From positions 1-36,190 of the forward strand of contig SGPL01000293.1 in the NCBI GenBank assembly GCA_004802705.1: a DNA stretch of 36,190 bases. The letters run 5' to 3'. Each line of letters opens with the position of its first letter. Position 1 is the first letter of the stretch. Positions 22,790-33,896 of the stretch are shown piece by piece. The notes below the pieces were generated by a model. The model did no database searches, was not told the origin of the DNA, and worked only from the letters and a program-made list of their open reading frames with translations. The DNA comes from Bondarzewia mesenterica (taxonomy: Eukaryota; Basidiomycota; Agaricomycetes; Russulales; Bondarzewiaceae). The position numbers were made by a program, and so were the translations under genes.

Positions 22790-23523
22790 GCACGGTTAAT
22801 GGTGTAGATCTTCCTTCGAAAGACTCGTTTCGTTTCGTTCGCATTCCGTGTTTCTTCGCTTTACATCGCATTTTCTTGCCTTGCGTCGGCTTATTATGAT
22901 TGTACTCTTGTATGTTTTTTTGTACTTCTTGGTGATTGTGTCAGTATGCCGTTATAAATTCATGTCTTATGTCCAGCTTTGCAATGATTTTGCTCTTTCT
23001 AAGTATAGTTCCGCGAGGGGTTACTTTGTTGCATGGGTCATTGGTGGATCAATGCCGCGGAAGATACCGAGATACTACAAATCTGGAAGCTGGCTTGATT
23101 GCGATTCGCGCTCTGCTTTCGGAACAACGCATCGGTTGCATTTTTTTTGCTTGTTGCTACACCTGAGCCAGATCTGCGAAATTTGTTCGAGATGCCAGGT
23201 GTTCCAAGCTGTCTTTCTGATTTAACTTGCACGAGTGCTCTGAATACCCACTTGGTTTTGAGCCAACACGTGTCAAATCTGATCAGTACGTACGGGACAT
23301 CCGGACCTCTCGTGTTCTTCTAACCCCGCTGTGTACAAGTAAGTACCGCAGACTTATAAAAAAACACCTATGTCGCGTGGATCGCCACGAAGCATGGTCC
23401 GGGACGCCCCAATTGGTCCATGATTGTTGCAGCTGGCAGGACCTTGCCTTGTTCGCAGCAGTACGTCCTGAGTACGTCCTTTCCTTCCCCCCATCACCTT
23501 CTCATCATCATCTGGAATCTCGC
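22790..23523. other. Intergenic region
   Basis: About 730 bp between two co-oriented genes. The first part is T-rich, as expected for a 3' end. A TATA-like string is at 23354-23362. No gene is supported here; the open frames at 22848-23323 have no motif. Confidence 0.4.
23354..23362 (+). promoter_or_regulatory. TATA-like box of the GH5 glucanase gene
   Basis: The sequence ttataaaaaa stands about 165 bp before the ATG at 23524, a plausible distance for a core promoter plus leader. Confidence 0.35.
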
Positions 23524-25476
23524 ATGCGCTGCCGCTTGGTGACCGTGGTTCTTGGAATCGGATTGCTTTGGTTGGAATGTGTCACGGCTGCTCAGCAGTG
23601 CAGGTTGCGAGTCTCTGGAGAGGATATTGGGGTGAATGGACCACCGCCCGGATCTACTGCCTCTGGGGGGTCGTCGGTGCTGCATGCAAGTGCTACTGCC
23701 GCGGTCAGTAGTGCGAGCAGCTCCCCGAGTCCGTCCGCGCTTCCAGCGTTTCAGTACGGAAAAGTCCCTGTGAGGGGTGTGAATCTGTGAGTTTCCCTCT
23801 AGAAGAGCCTGGTTTGGACGCTGAGCGATCTACAGCGGGGGATGGTTCGTGCTCGAGGTGAGTGAGCGTGTCTTATCGTTCCTTTTTTTTTCCGGGACGC
23901 ACTTCGGCGTTTCTGACCGAGATTGACCATCTTGAAAGCCATGGATAACGCCGAGCATCTTCAATAACACGAACAACACCGCGATCGTCGACGAATATAC
24001 CCTCGGTCAACTATTGAACGCGGATGTTGCGCTTCAAATGCTAAATACGCACTGGGACACCTGGATAATCGAGTCTGATTTCGCGGCTATCGCAGCAGCA
24101 GGACTGACTCACGTCAGGTGAGCATCCTCACTGCACTTTTCGCTGACAATGTGTTTTAACCGCTTAACATTGTCCCCTTCCAGAATACCCGTAGGATATT
24201 GGTCCGTCCCAACCAACGACTCTGTCGAGCCTTACATCCCCGGCGCATGGCCCTACCTCCTGCGCGCCCTCCAATGGGCTAACAAGTACTCCATTCACGT
24301 CGTCCTCGATCTGCACGGCGCGCCTGGTTCGCAGAACGGCTACGACAACTCTGGCCAGCGGACAGACAACCCCGTTTGGGCGCTCAACCCCGCCAACGTG
24401 ACACGCACGCTGGACGTGCTGAGCGTCATCGCGAGCGAAGTGGGCGGGATGGTGGACACGATCGAGCTCCTCAACGAGGCGGCGGGGTTTCTGACTCCGA
24501 GCTGGGCGAGTACCGTGAGGAGCTTTTGGCAGGATGGGTATTATGCTGTGAGGAATGAGACGGGGGGCAACGTGAAGGTCATGATTGGGGATGCTTTTTT
24601 GGGCGTGCAGGTATGTTTCAGAGTACGTCTCTTTCCCGTGCGACGTTTGTGACTGATTCTGGTGGTGCTGCAGAGTTGGACGGATTTCATGACGTCCCCG
24701 AATTTTCAGGGAGTTCTAATGGATTATGTTCGTTCCCCTCCAATATCTTCTTCCCAAATCAGTAATTGATCTGCTGTCTCCGATTTAGCACGATTATCAG
24801 ATATTCAGTGTGCCAGAGCTTTCCCGCTCTCAAGACGAACACATATCTGTACGTTTTCATTTCACGACATCTTCGGTTTCTCGCGCTTGACGGTAACAAT
24901 ACATGCTGCAGTTCGCATGCACACTTCTTCCCACACTCCAATCTTTCGCCAACTCGAATCTCTGGACGATAACGGGTGAATGGTCGGCGGCGATCACGGA
25001 TTGCGCTTTGTGGCTCAACGGGCGCGGAGTCGGCTCGCGATGGGACGGAACGTATAGCAGCGCGCCTGCACTTGGATCGTGTGACGGGTACACGGGTAAC
25101 TCGTCCACGTTTTCTAGCTCGTACAAGGCTTTCCTGCGAAAGTGAGCTGCACCGTTTGTATCACAACCCGTCTCTTTTCTGATCATGCGTGACGTCTTCA
25201 TAGATACTGGGAAGTGCAAGTGGAAATCGGAGAGAGTGTACAGGGATGGATATACTGGACGTGGAAGGTGAGTCCCCCTACTCGATCGCGCGGGCGGCCT
25301 TCGTTGACCATAATTTTGTATACCCTCGATGCTGGTCCTTGGCTCGCCAGGCGGAGAACGCGGACGAGTGGAGCTATCAGAAGGGGCTTGAAGGCGGGTG
25401 GATACCGATGGATCCGTCTCAGAGGCTGTATCCTGGACTTTGCAGCGGGAACGCTACTAATAGCACTGGCTCGTGA
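23524..25476 (+). CDS. Exo-1,3-beta-glucanase, glycoside hydrolase family 5
   Basis: Nine exons, 23524-23786, 23836-23857, 23939-24117, 24184-24610, 24674-24727, 24789-24848, 24912-25141, 25204-25267 and 25351-25476, give about 474 aa, all in phase. The second exon is only 22 nt. The N-terminus is a signal peptide ([18 protein letters not shown]), then a Ser/Pro/Ala linker. The catalytic domain opens with [21 protein letters not shown], the hallmark of yeast Exg1-like enzymes (shown in part), followed by THVRIPVGYW and [14 protein letters not shown]. The acid/base Glu is in ELLNEAAGF (about residue 253; most relatives have LNEP) and the nucleophile Glu is in TITGEWSAA (about residue 358). GWIYWTWK and GGWIPMDP close the domain. 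The family removes glucose from the non-reducing end of beta-1,3-glucan in the cell wall. Confidence 0.9.
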
Positions 25477-25908
25477 GGCGTTTATGAATGATCTAGATTC
25501 ACTGCGGCGGCGTTGGCGCGTTGGCGGATGGTGAAAGTATTTATCTGAGGGATTTCTTGTATTTAGCTGACTGTGTACAGTGTACGAATGGCGTGTCGGA
25601 CAATGCATGTATGTACCGACGATACCATGGTCCATGGTGCGGACGTCTGGAGTCTGGACGTCGTTAATGTACGGGCTTTTAGAAAAGGGATACTTACTGT
25701 ATTTCTTGCAACGATTCTTTCCCCGCGTTCCCTTGCAAGTATGTGTCAGCAAGATCACGTACCGTCACTGCTGTACAAGTCCGATTGCAGTCATCCCTTG
25801 TACATGTCCCGCCCACCAAGCTTGTAAACGACCATCTAACGCTTGCAATTGTATTATACGGGTATAAAGCCAAGCGCTGTTGTAATTCTTCCCATTCGTC
25901 GCTCACCA
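25477..25908. other. Intergenic region with TATA box at 25863
   Basis: About 430 bp. TATAAA at 25863-25868 lies about 40 bp before the next start codon. The repeated strings gtacaag/ttgtaca around 25768-25803 form a loose inverted arrangement. No gene is supported. Confidence 0.4.
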
Positions 25909-27086
25909 ATGGCAGACATATCCAACAACCCTTTCATCGACACCAGCTCCAGTGCGGCCTCCCGGTACCCCAATCTCAGCACACAGAACTCTGGATCTCC
26001 CCAGCCCTCCGCACCCTACACATCATGGATCCGAAGTCCCACCTCGCCGTCTTCAGGATCCTACACGAATACAGGAGTCCCCAACGGTTATATCAACAGC
26101 AATCCGACGGGATATGCTGCTGCGCAGCCGGGGTATCAGCAGCAGCAGTGGGGCGGACAGCAGGCGGGGTACGGCGCGCAGACGCCCGCGAGCTCGCAGT
26201 ATGCTGGTAGTTCGGGGTTTACGCCGTCAAGCTCGTTTGGACAGCAGCTCGTTTCACAGGCGACGGGGTATCCGCAACAGCAGTCGTATTCGGGGATGCC
26301 ACAGCAGCAAGGGTACGGGGGCTACCCCTCGCAGACGGGGTATCCCCAACAGCAACAACAGCAACAACAACAACCTCAGCAGCCGTACGGCGGAAATTCG
26401 TATCTCGCGCAGTTCGACCCGTACTCTAATAATAACAATGGCATGACCTCGCCCACGTCTCAAGTGCCCAATTCGTATGCGGGATCTGGTGCCGGTGGGA
26501 ATGGGAATGGGAATTACCAATCGCCGCACCCGCGGACGTTCATCCACACGCACAAGGCGGAGCTCGAGCTGTGGGACGGGCCGACGTGGAAGCAGGCGTT
26601 GAACACGTTCGAAGAGCTGAAGCGCGCATGGGAGGAACGGAAGCGGGCGGCGGAGATACGGGTCAGGGCGCTCGGGGGCGTCGTCGGGGGCGCGAGTGGT
26701 TTCTTTGGAGGGCAGCCGGGGTATGGGAGTGTGTATGGGTATGGACAGCAGCAGGAAATGGAGCGGTTGAACGCGGTCAGTAGGACGTCTTCTGAGCTGA
26801 TCTCGCGCATTGGATGGGGACTGATATCGTGTTTGGGAGTGTAGGTCGTAAAAGAGGCAGAAGCCAACGTCGGTGCGTGCTCCTGCGTATCATTTCTGAA
26901 CACTGAATTGATTTTTTCTATAAAATTTGATTAAACGCAGATACCGTCGCAGCCTCTGCGTTCCAGATGACGGAGGTCTCGACCGGCTACCGCCATTCGG
27001 GTGACTTGGCTAGCAAACGGCGCGTGCGCGAGTCGTCCAACGCAGCGATCGCCAACTTGCCTGATTGGCCACCTCAAGCTTTTTAA
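25909..27086 (+). CDS. Q/G/Y/N-rich low-complexity (prion-like) protein with conserved helical part
   Basis: Three exons, 25909-26775, 26845-26872 and 26941-27086, give about 346 aa, all in phase. Residues 1-205 are Ser/Thr/Asn-rich and then Gln/Gly/Tyr-rich, with a poly-Gln tract at about 26346-26380 and many YPQQQ, GYGG and SGS units, similar in composition to yeast prion-like and condensate-forming domains. From about residue 206 a folded helical part starts (TFIHTHKAELELWDGPTW, then WEERKRAAEIRVRAL). The C-terminus (TGYRHSGDLASKRRVRES, NLPDWPP) is basic and looks conserved. The family is not recognised, and an RNA-binding or scaffold role would be guesswork. A TATA box is about 40 bp before the ATG. 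Confidence 0.75.
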
Positions 27087-27579
27087 CGATACTCACGACA
27101 ATGAAAGGAAGGGGTCCGCGTCAAACACGTACTGGAATCGAGCGCACTGTGTGTGCATGTCACATATCTCTGTACCGCGAATATTTGTTGAAGTTTCAGT
27201 TTGTTGCTTTTTTTCTCGATATTCCAGACGCAAATTCGGACTCGTGTTGTTCTCGATACTGTATGTAGCTACGCAGTGTATATTTAATTTGATTGACTGG
27301 AGAGCATTCCCTGTCTGAGACGGTCTGCTCGGTGTTGTAGTGGGTATTTCTGATTTGGCATGTGATAGCCGCGATCGTCCAATCACGTCTGTTGATCCTG
27401 CTTTGCTTGGGACCCTTTCCCAGTGTCCGTGGTTCTCTTCCTCCACACACCACGTCCGCCTTCCATTCAAGTTTCTCTTTCACATCCTATATCTAGCTGA
27501 AACAACACACCACCGTCCTCGCCCGTTGAAACACTGTCTAATCAATTAATCAATTCGCAGTACGAGGGGAAATTTACGA
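27087..27579. other. Intergenic region
   Basis: About 490 bp between co-oriented genes. An acceptor-like ttcgcag at about 27554-27560, 20 bp before the next ATG, hints at a 5'-leader intron. Nothing else is evident. Confidence 0.35.
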
Positions 27580-28475
27580 ATGACATCCCAATTATCGCGA
27601 CACACCCTCCGTCAACTGCGCTTCGTCGTCCCAGGTGCCGCGCTCACCTACTGGTTGAACACCCTCGAGGAACTGCGTGGGGTATGGGCCCAAGCGCGCG
27701 GGTGGGCGCGGTACGTCTCGCTCTGCCATTTCTTACCATTTATCTCTTGTTTCTTGTTACGCTCATCCTGATCTCCCATCTGATATATATCTTCGTTCGT
27801 CATTTGGCCTTGCGGCTCGCGCGTTAGACCCTACGTGCTCGCGTCCTTGCTGTCCGGCTTGTTGACCGTGACGCTGTTCATCTATATCCTGCTCATACCC
27901 GTCATCAAGGGTATCCCACCAAACGTGCGTGCTCCCTTCAGCCTGCCAGATATGCCATCAACTAACCTAAACTAACCGCTATTTTTCTTCTGATTATGGG
28001 TACTACCGATTTATGAACGGGTCTTGAATCAGTATCGTTCATGGCGTCAATCTGGCGAACTGTCATCCGTCATACCTGTGCGTCCCATCTATCCCATCCC
28101 GTCCGTTCCCCTCCCCCAATCCCGCACTAACTCACCCTCTTTGCTCCTTCCACACATGCTCATCCGCTCACCATCGAATGCCAAACACCATACTGACATG
28201 AATCCGCTCATGCATAGACACTGACAGCCTCCATGATCCTCGGCTGGTCCTTCCTCTCCTTCGTCCTCGGACACTATTCTCCTCTCGGGTACATCGAGGG
28301 CATCATAGGCTGTAAGCGCAATCCCTCTTCCTCTCCCTCCCCCAACGTCCCTCACATCCCTTTGTTCATCTGTCCAGCATCGGGTTTGTACGCCCTCGCA
28401 TTCGGCATCATGGGCCTCATCCCCGCCCCGCGCGTCAAACAACCCTCGCCTCCCCAATCCCCGCGACACGACTGA
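27580..28475 (+). CDS. Small multi-pass membrane protein, function unknown
   Basis: Five exons, 27580-27710, 27828-27924, 28033-28077, 28218-28311 and 28378-28475, give about 154 aa with all phases kept. The N-terminal third is basic and amphipathic (SRHTLRQLRFVVPGAALTYW). Three clearly hydrophobic stretches follow: VLASLLSGLLTVTLFIYIL at about 50-70, ASMILGWSFLSFVLGHYSP at about 95-115, and GLYALAFGIMGLIP before a Pro/Arg-rich tail. The introns are longer (about 65-140 nt) than in neighbours, which may mean one or two exon borders are off. The family is not recognised; an endomembrane protein is the simplest inference. Confidence 0.65.
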
Positions 28476-29233
28476 CGTATATTCGACACGCCGCGTCCCT
28501 CCCCTTCATACCCGCCCCCGTAGAGTAATATGTAGCTTCTCTCCACCCTCTCCCCAACCAATCACACACATCTCCTCTCAGCTCCAGGCTATCAGTATCA
28601 ACATGGATCTTCAGCGAAGCTCTCCTTGGCTCGGTTACGGTCATCTGTGTATAGACGCGTCCTGGATGTATGTACTCTAATCTCGCCCATTGCTTATGCA
28701 TCGATCATTGTTTTTGTCTCCTCTTATTTTGTCTCATTACGTGGTCGTTTTGTTTGTTGTGTATATACGCAAGCTCGCTCATGTCATATTCCTTTCCGGC
28801 GGTCCGACTTGCACCGTTTGTCCCTATGGTGACCAGCGAGCCCCCGGCGCACAAGATGCAGCTATCCGGCACAAGGAGCGACATCAGTCGACGGACACGG
28901 CGGACTAGATGGAAAGAGACGGCATGTCGCATTAACTCATACGCAGCATAGTAACGTATACACTATTGTGCGGGTATACTGGCGACAATGGTCCCGGAAC
29001 CGGAAGGAGGATCTAGCATGGTCACAACGCCACAATAAATGCAACCCGTCGACAGACGAGAGCAGGTGTAGAGAAATAGACTATGTACAAATCAAATGAT
29101 GGCGAGACACGGAGAGAGGAAGGTGGGGTGGCGGGAGATGTGTCCGAAACCCGGAGATGGAACAACGAGCGGCTAAAGAAAGGTCCGACGATCAACGGAG
29201 AAACCTCTACTTTGTCTTTTATCATAGAAAAGA
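28476..29233. other. Convergent intergenic region
   Basis: About 760 bp between the 3' ends of the small membrane protein gene (+) and the Kre9-like gene (-). No coding region, RNA gene or repeat can be supported. Confidence 0.4.
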
Positions 29234-30243
29234 TCAGAAAAGAGCGGCGCCGACGAGGCCCATGAGACCTGCAATGCCGAAGGTGGCGACGGTGGAGCGG
29301 GAGCCACCATTGGAGGAAGTGGACGCCCTAGTGGCGGTCGCGCTCGCGCTCACGCTGCTCGTCCTAGAGCCGGTCACCGAGGCACTACCGGACGCTGACG
29401 GGGCGGCAGAAGAACTATTTCTTTAAAGGTGGTGTCAGTTTCGGAGAGACATGCGGACGTTGTGTGCGCATGGACATACCCAGAAGCACCAGAAGCAGTA
29501 GTGCTGGAGCCTTCATTGACGCTCGTGTTGAGGCAGCTGTGAAGAGTGAAAAGTAGCGTCAACGTGGAGATTGATGAAAGGTGAAAGAGAAGCGGACCTG
29601 CTGTTGGAGCTGGACTGGACGGTGACGAGGGCACTGTACACTTGATTACCGGTGCTGTCCTTCAAGCCAATGTTGCTAAGTGCGTGCAAATAGGTCAGAC
29701 CACGCTGCCATTTCATGAATGCAACAAAGCATACAAGTTAGTGTTGGCCTGGAGGTCAACGAGCCAGGTGAGGCTGGTGCCGGACTGTTGAGGGAAGGAC
29801 TTGATCTAGACGCCAAGACACAGTATCAGCGAATGGCATCGCAGGGGAGAAACAGCGGCTTTTTCTCACCGCGGGGGCCGACGGCTGGTTGGCTACAAGA
29901 AAAAAAAAGTGGGCAAAAATTAGAAGAAAATGCTAGTGGGGAGATGGGGAGACCTACCGGGGACGAACGAGAGGAAGTACGGAGGAGTTCCGTCGTGCCA
30001 AGTGAGCAAGACAGGCTCTACAGACCAAGCGGCGAGAGCTCAGCGGACACGCAGAGGACAGAAGATTGAACACGTCACTCACCGCATTGGACAACGCTGG
30101 CGCTGGAAAGATAAGGCAGCAAGTGTAAATGCAAGGAAGGGTGTGATGGGTGAGTCTGAGGATGCTTACGGGGTGTCAACGGTGAGGCCGAGGACGGCGG
30201 GGAGGAGGGAGACGAGCGAGGCGACGATGGCGAAGGACTTCAT
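29234..30243 (-). CDS. Kre9/Knh1-like Ser/Thr-rich GPI-anchored surface protein
   Basis: Eight exons on the minus strand, 30243-30170, 30102-30083, 30017-29958, 29892-29870, 29805-29735, 29675-29598, 29536-29480 and 29420-29234, give about 189 aa, all in phase. Two exons are only 20 and 23 nt. The product has a signal peptide (AIVASLVSLLPAVLG), then a small beta-sandwich domain typical of Kre9/Knh1-like fungal surface proteins (TPASVVQCEPVLLTWHDG, PYFLSFVP, GTSLTWLVDL, IGLKDSTGNQVYSALVTVQ). A Ser/Thr/Ala-rich stalk and a hydrophobic end (GIAGLMGLVGAALF) follow, as for GPI attachment. Members of this group are linked to cell-wall beta-glucan; the exact biochemical role is unclear. It is divergent from the exchanger gene with 270 bp between start codons. 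Confidence 0.85.
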
Positions 30244-30512
30244 GGCGTGCAAGAGAGTGGACGGGTTTAGGTCGGTTAGAGAGCGTGAAAAGGTGTGGAG
30301 CGGGTAATTTTACAACGAACAACGGTCTTCGCTTCTTTCTTCACCATACGCGGAGTCCAAAGCGGACTTTGGACTTTCGTCATGCGCGTTCGCCACGTGA
30401 TTCATTCACTTCTCGTGGAGCACAAACGGTTTCAAATTCTAGCGCAGCAAGCAATTCCAGGCAGCAGCTGCAGAGCTCTACTAAACGGCCATCCAGCGCC
30501 AACGCGGTCCCC

Positions 30513-33221
30513 ATGCCCGTCGCTCTCCCAAAGCTCGCGTTTGTTATCCTCCTGGTGGCAAACTGCATCGTTTGGTCACAGAGCAACTACACGAAGTCTC
30601 CGCTTCTGGTCTCTCCCCCTTCCGCCATGGTCGTGTGCTCAAGCGGGGCTTGGCAGACACACAATCTACTTTCACAGGTTCCTATGTTGAGGAAGAGAAG
30701 GAGGTGAGGAGCTTTCACCTTGATCTTCGAATGGCATCTTGACATCTTTGTTCTCAGTGCCGACCCATTATCTTCCCAGTTGACGAGCAATGCTCCCTGG
30801 TCTCACGGACTTGCCCCACCTCAGACACATTCCTATCTGTGCCCCATCTCAAATACTATTTCTGCTCCTCGCCATCCGCCCGCCCCTTCATCTTTGCCGG
30901 CATCATCGTTTGGCTCGTATTCCTCTTCTCCACCCTCGGAATCAGCGCCTCCGATTTCTTCTGCCCCAACCTCGCCACGCTCGCTCAACTGCTCGGATTG
31001 GATGAGAACGTCGCTGGCGTCACATTTCTCGCTTTTGGTAACGGCAGTCCCGATGTCTTTTCCACGTTCTCCGCCATGCGGGCCAACTCGGGCAGTTTGG
31101 CAATCGGTGAGCTGCTGGGAGCTGCGTCGTTTATTATCTCGTGCGTCGTAGGCTCTATGTGCATGATCAAACCGTTCAAGGTAAACCGAGGGCCGTTCCT
31201 GCGAGATGCCGGTTTCTTCACCATCGCGGTGGTTATGTTTCTTGTTATCCTCTGGGACGGTTCCATACGCGCTTGGGAGGCCGGTTTACTCGTTTTGCTT
31301 TACCTGGTGTATGTGTTCGTGGTCGTATTGGGCAGCTGGTGGGAACGACGGAGTGAGAAAATCCGCTATAGGAATGAACAGGTACGGAACGAATATGCCG
31401 ATGAGATGCCCACATCGTACCATGATACCGAACCGTATGTGGACGAACGTGAGCAACCCATTTCCTCTTTAGAATTGAATTTTGGGACATAATTGTGCCC
31501 TGTAACAGCAGTCCCCACTCCCACCGGCATCCCTTCTTTATCCCTCCCCAATCACACTCGGGCCCGCGCATCCTCCCATCCAGGTCCACCACGACTTGGT
31601 ATTCACACCGAGCTACCTCCTCGTTCACGGTCACGAACGCCTTCACCCTCATCTCATGCCATGCCCTCGTTTTCTTTCGTTGGCGCGCTCGAGTTCCGAC
31701 AGGTCGTCGCATCTCTGCAAAAGGAAGCTGCGGGCCAATCTTTAAGTGTATTCGAGTCTCCTATCACGCCATATCCCGGTGGCCATTACCACCATCATCG
31801 ACATTCTCCGGGTTCCCGTTCTCGAATGTCCATAGCTACAGATGAGAATTTGAATCCCTGGGAAGTCTCGCTTGGTGTTCCTCTCAACGAGAGATCGCCA
31901 CAGCTTACCGTAACACGCCCTGATGACACTCCGGAACGAAGTCAGACTCCATCACTAATTGATTTGGAGGGTGATCAGATACCCCCCATTCCGACCATCT
32001 CGCGCACGCCCGCATCTCCCACCTCAGACACCGACATTCCTAGTTTCGTGGAGCATGCACTACTCTCCGGCAAGCGCCAACGCCTCCTGTACACCCTCGC
32101 ACGTACGTACCACATTCTCTTTCCCACGCTGCACAACTTTCGCTCGAAGACCACTCTCGGGAAAGCTGCTGCTGTATTCGCGGCCCCTGCCGTGTTTGCG
32201 CTAACCGTCACGCTACCCGTCGTCGTTACGCCGTACGACAGCAAGCACTTTCATCATGAGAAGACGCTTGTGGGGCAGGATTCTCAGATCGCGTTCGAGG
32301 AGGAGGGTGCTGGTGTGGAAAGGGCTCTGATCGCGGAGGAGGAGGTCGAGGAGGAGATGCACGAGTTGCAGTACAATAACTGGTTGATGGCGGCGCAGTG
32401 TGCTTTGGGTCCGTTGTTCTGTGTCGCCGTTCTTTTTAGTGAGTCGATTCTATCAGTCAAGCGCACTTCTGACAATTTTTGTGGATTTCTTATCGATTGA
32501 ACAGAGAACACAAGACATGAAGGGTGGTTATTGCTTGCGACGGGTATAGCGGGACTTGCCGCTGGAACGCTGGTCGCCGTGTTCTCAAAAAGAGGGGACC
32601 ANCCGTCGTCGAGGATGGCAAGGTGTTCTATGGGATTTTTGGTCTCGATGGTATGGATCATGGCCATTGCAGATGAAGTGGTGGATGTGCTTCAGGTGCG
32701 TTGCCGTTTGCCGCNGTCATGTCGTCATTCCTGTAATAAATATCGGGTTTGACAGACATTCGGGTTNATTTTCGGCTTGTCGGATGCAATCATTGGCCTC
32801 ACAATATTCGCCGTCGGAAATTCNCTCGCGGATCTCGTNGCGAANATGAGTGTAGCGGTAGGCTATTCATCTCCACCTCTCCCTCCCTGCCTCTGCACGA
32901 CTTACATACGCATACGCGCAGGTATTCGCCCCCATCATGGGCTTCTCCGCCTGCTTCGGCGGGCCGATGCTCAACATGCTTCTCGGTGTCGGTATCTCCG
33001 GCTCGTACATCATCCACCAAACCGGCAAGCCCTACGAACTGGACTTCTCCTCCACGCTGCTGGTCAGCACGATCGGCCTCCTCTCGCTGCTGCTCGCGAC
33101 GATGATCTTCGTGCCGCTGAANGGGTACTTCATCCCGCGGACGTGGGGGATGTTCCTNATTTTCTCTTATGCAGTGATNATGGCGGTGAACGTTGTCGTG
33201 GAGGCCATCGGCGCGCGCTAG
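30513..33221 (+). CDS. Cation/calcium exchanger, CaCA superfamily (NCLX/CCX type)
   Basis: Six exons, 30513-30703, 30758-31448, 31509-32438, 32505-32695, 32756-32857 and 32922-33221, give about 801 aa. The N-terminus is a signal or signal-anchor (LAFVILLVANCIVW). The first exchange motif reads LAFGNGSPDVFS (GNGSPD at about 158-163) and the second IFAVGN.LADLVA in the last third, both diagnostic for this family. Each lies among several membrane helices. A Ser/Pro/His-rich cytosolic loop of about 300 residues separates the halves. The family swaps Ca2+ for Na+, Li+ or H+ across organelle membranes; the compartment is not clear. Exon 1 needs one more base near 30608 (CTGGTCTC) to reach the strong donor GAG|GTGAGG in frame. 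The alternative, no shift, uses a weak donor GTTCCT at about 30678. Ns occur from 32602 onward. Confidence 0.85.
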
Positions 33222-33486
33222 GCTGNTGCGGACGGGACNGGAGGACGGAGATTTTGGGGTAGGTGNTTCATTCGCTGACATCGNCGCTNAACCCCTATGG
33301 AACACACGCGTACNCGAAACATGNATTNGGCGGNTTTTCGCTCATATTGGACATTTGGATGTGNATGNTGTACTANTAAACGGAGNCGCAGACGCATATT
33401 TNGTTGGANTGTANCAGTAGCTGTTNANNTTGAAGCTGGANNANGCTATGATAGTGATATTTAGNGANAGATCCNTTGCATGAAAG
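33222..33486. other. Low-quality intergenic stretch
   Basis: 265 bp with many Ns after the exchanger stop codon. No feature can be supported. The tRNA gene follows directly. Confidence 0.35.
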
Positions 33487-33576
33487 CCTTCGATAGCTCA
33501 GTTGGAAGAGCGCAAGACTGTAATNGGAAAACATATNTACATCTTGATGTCGCTGGTTCGATCCCGGCTCGAAGGA
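33487..33576 (+). tRNA. tRNA-Tyr (GUA) with a 17-nt intron
   Basis: The acceptor arms CCTTCGA (33487-33493) and TCGAAGG (33569-33575) pair fully, with A as the discriminator base. The D arm contains TAGCTCAGTTGG. The anticodon stem CAAGA (33513-33517) pairs with TCTTG (33542-33546), and the loop gives anticodon GTA at 33520-33522. An intron of 17 nt (33524-33540, two Ns) sits one base 3' of the anticodon, the standard place for nuclear pre-tRNA introns; tRNA-Tyr commonly has one. The T arm is GCTGG-TTCGATC-CCGGC. Confidence 0.9.
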
Positions 33577-33896
33577 NTATCNTTNTATANACNTNNNTTG
33601 TTTTTTTCACCACCTNANGCGCNCANGNNNNTCTGCANAANTGCANAAATAAANNNTAGTNTAGTTTGGGCTCATGATTTTGGGTAGTTTGCAAAAGTCA
33701 GCCATGGCATTTGGACGATTTATACCACGATGCGACTGGCTGATCATCATATTCGTAACAAAGNTGAAACAATNTTGAGAACCACCTCGGGGCTGTNATT
33801 GGTATATACCAGATTGNACACATATACACCNTTAAANAAGAGCACTCANTCGNGTATGCGACANTTCNCTCACATNTTTGGAAACCCCTCGAGATC
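33577..33896. other. Low-quality intergenic stretch
   Basis: 320 bp with many Ns between the tRNA gene and the stop codon of PRMT5. A T run just after the tRNA (33600-33607) may act as the RNA polymerase III terminator. Nothing else can be read. Confidence 0.35.
33600..33607 (+). terminator. Possible RNA polymerase III terminator of tRNA-Tyr
   Basis: A run of Ts (gtttttttc) begins about 24 nt after the tRNA 3' end, as expected for polymerase III termination. Ns just before it make the exact run uncertain. Confidence 0.4.

Noticed and set aside
10728..30243. Possible secreted-enzyme or secondary-metabolite cluster
   Set aside because: Only three scattered surface proteins occur, separated by housekeeping genes; no polyketide, peptide or terpene synthase, no cytochrome P450, no pathway transcription factor.
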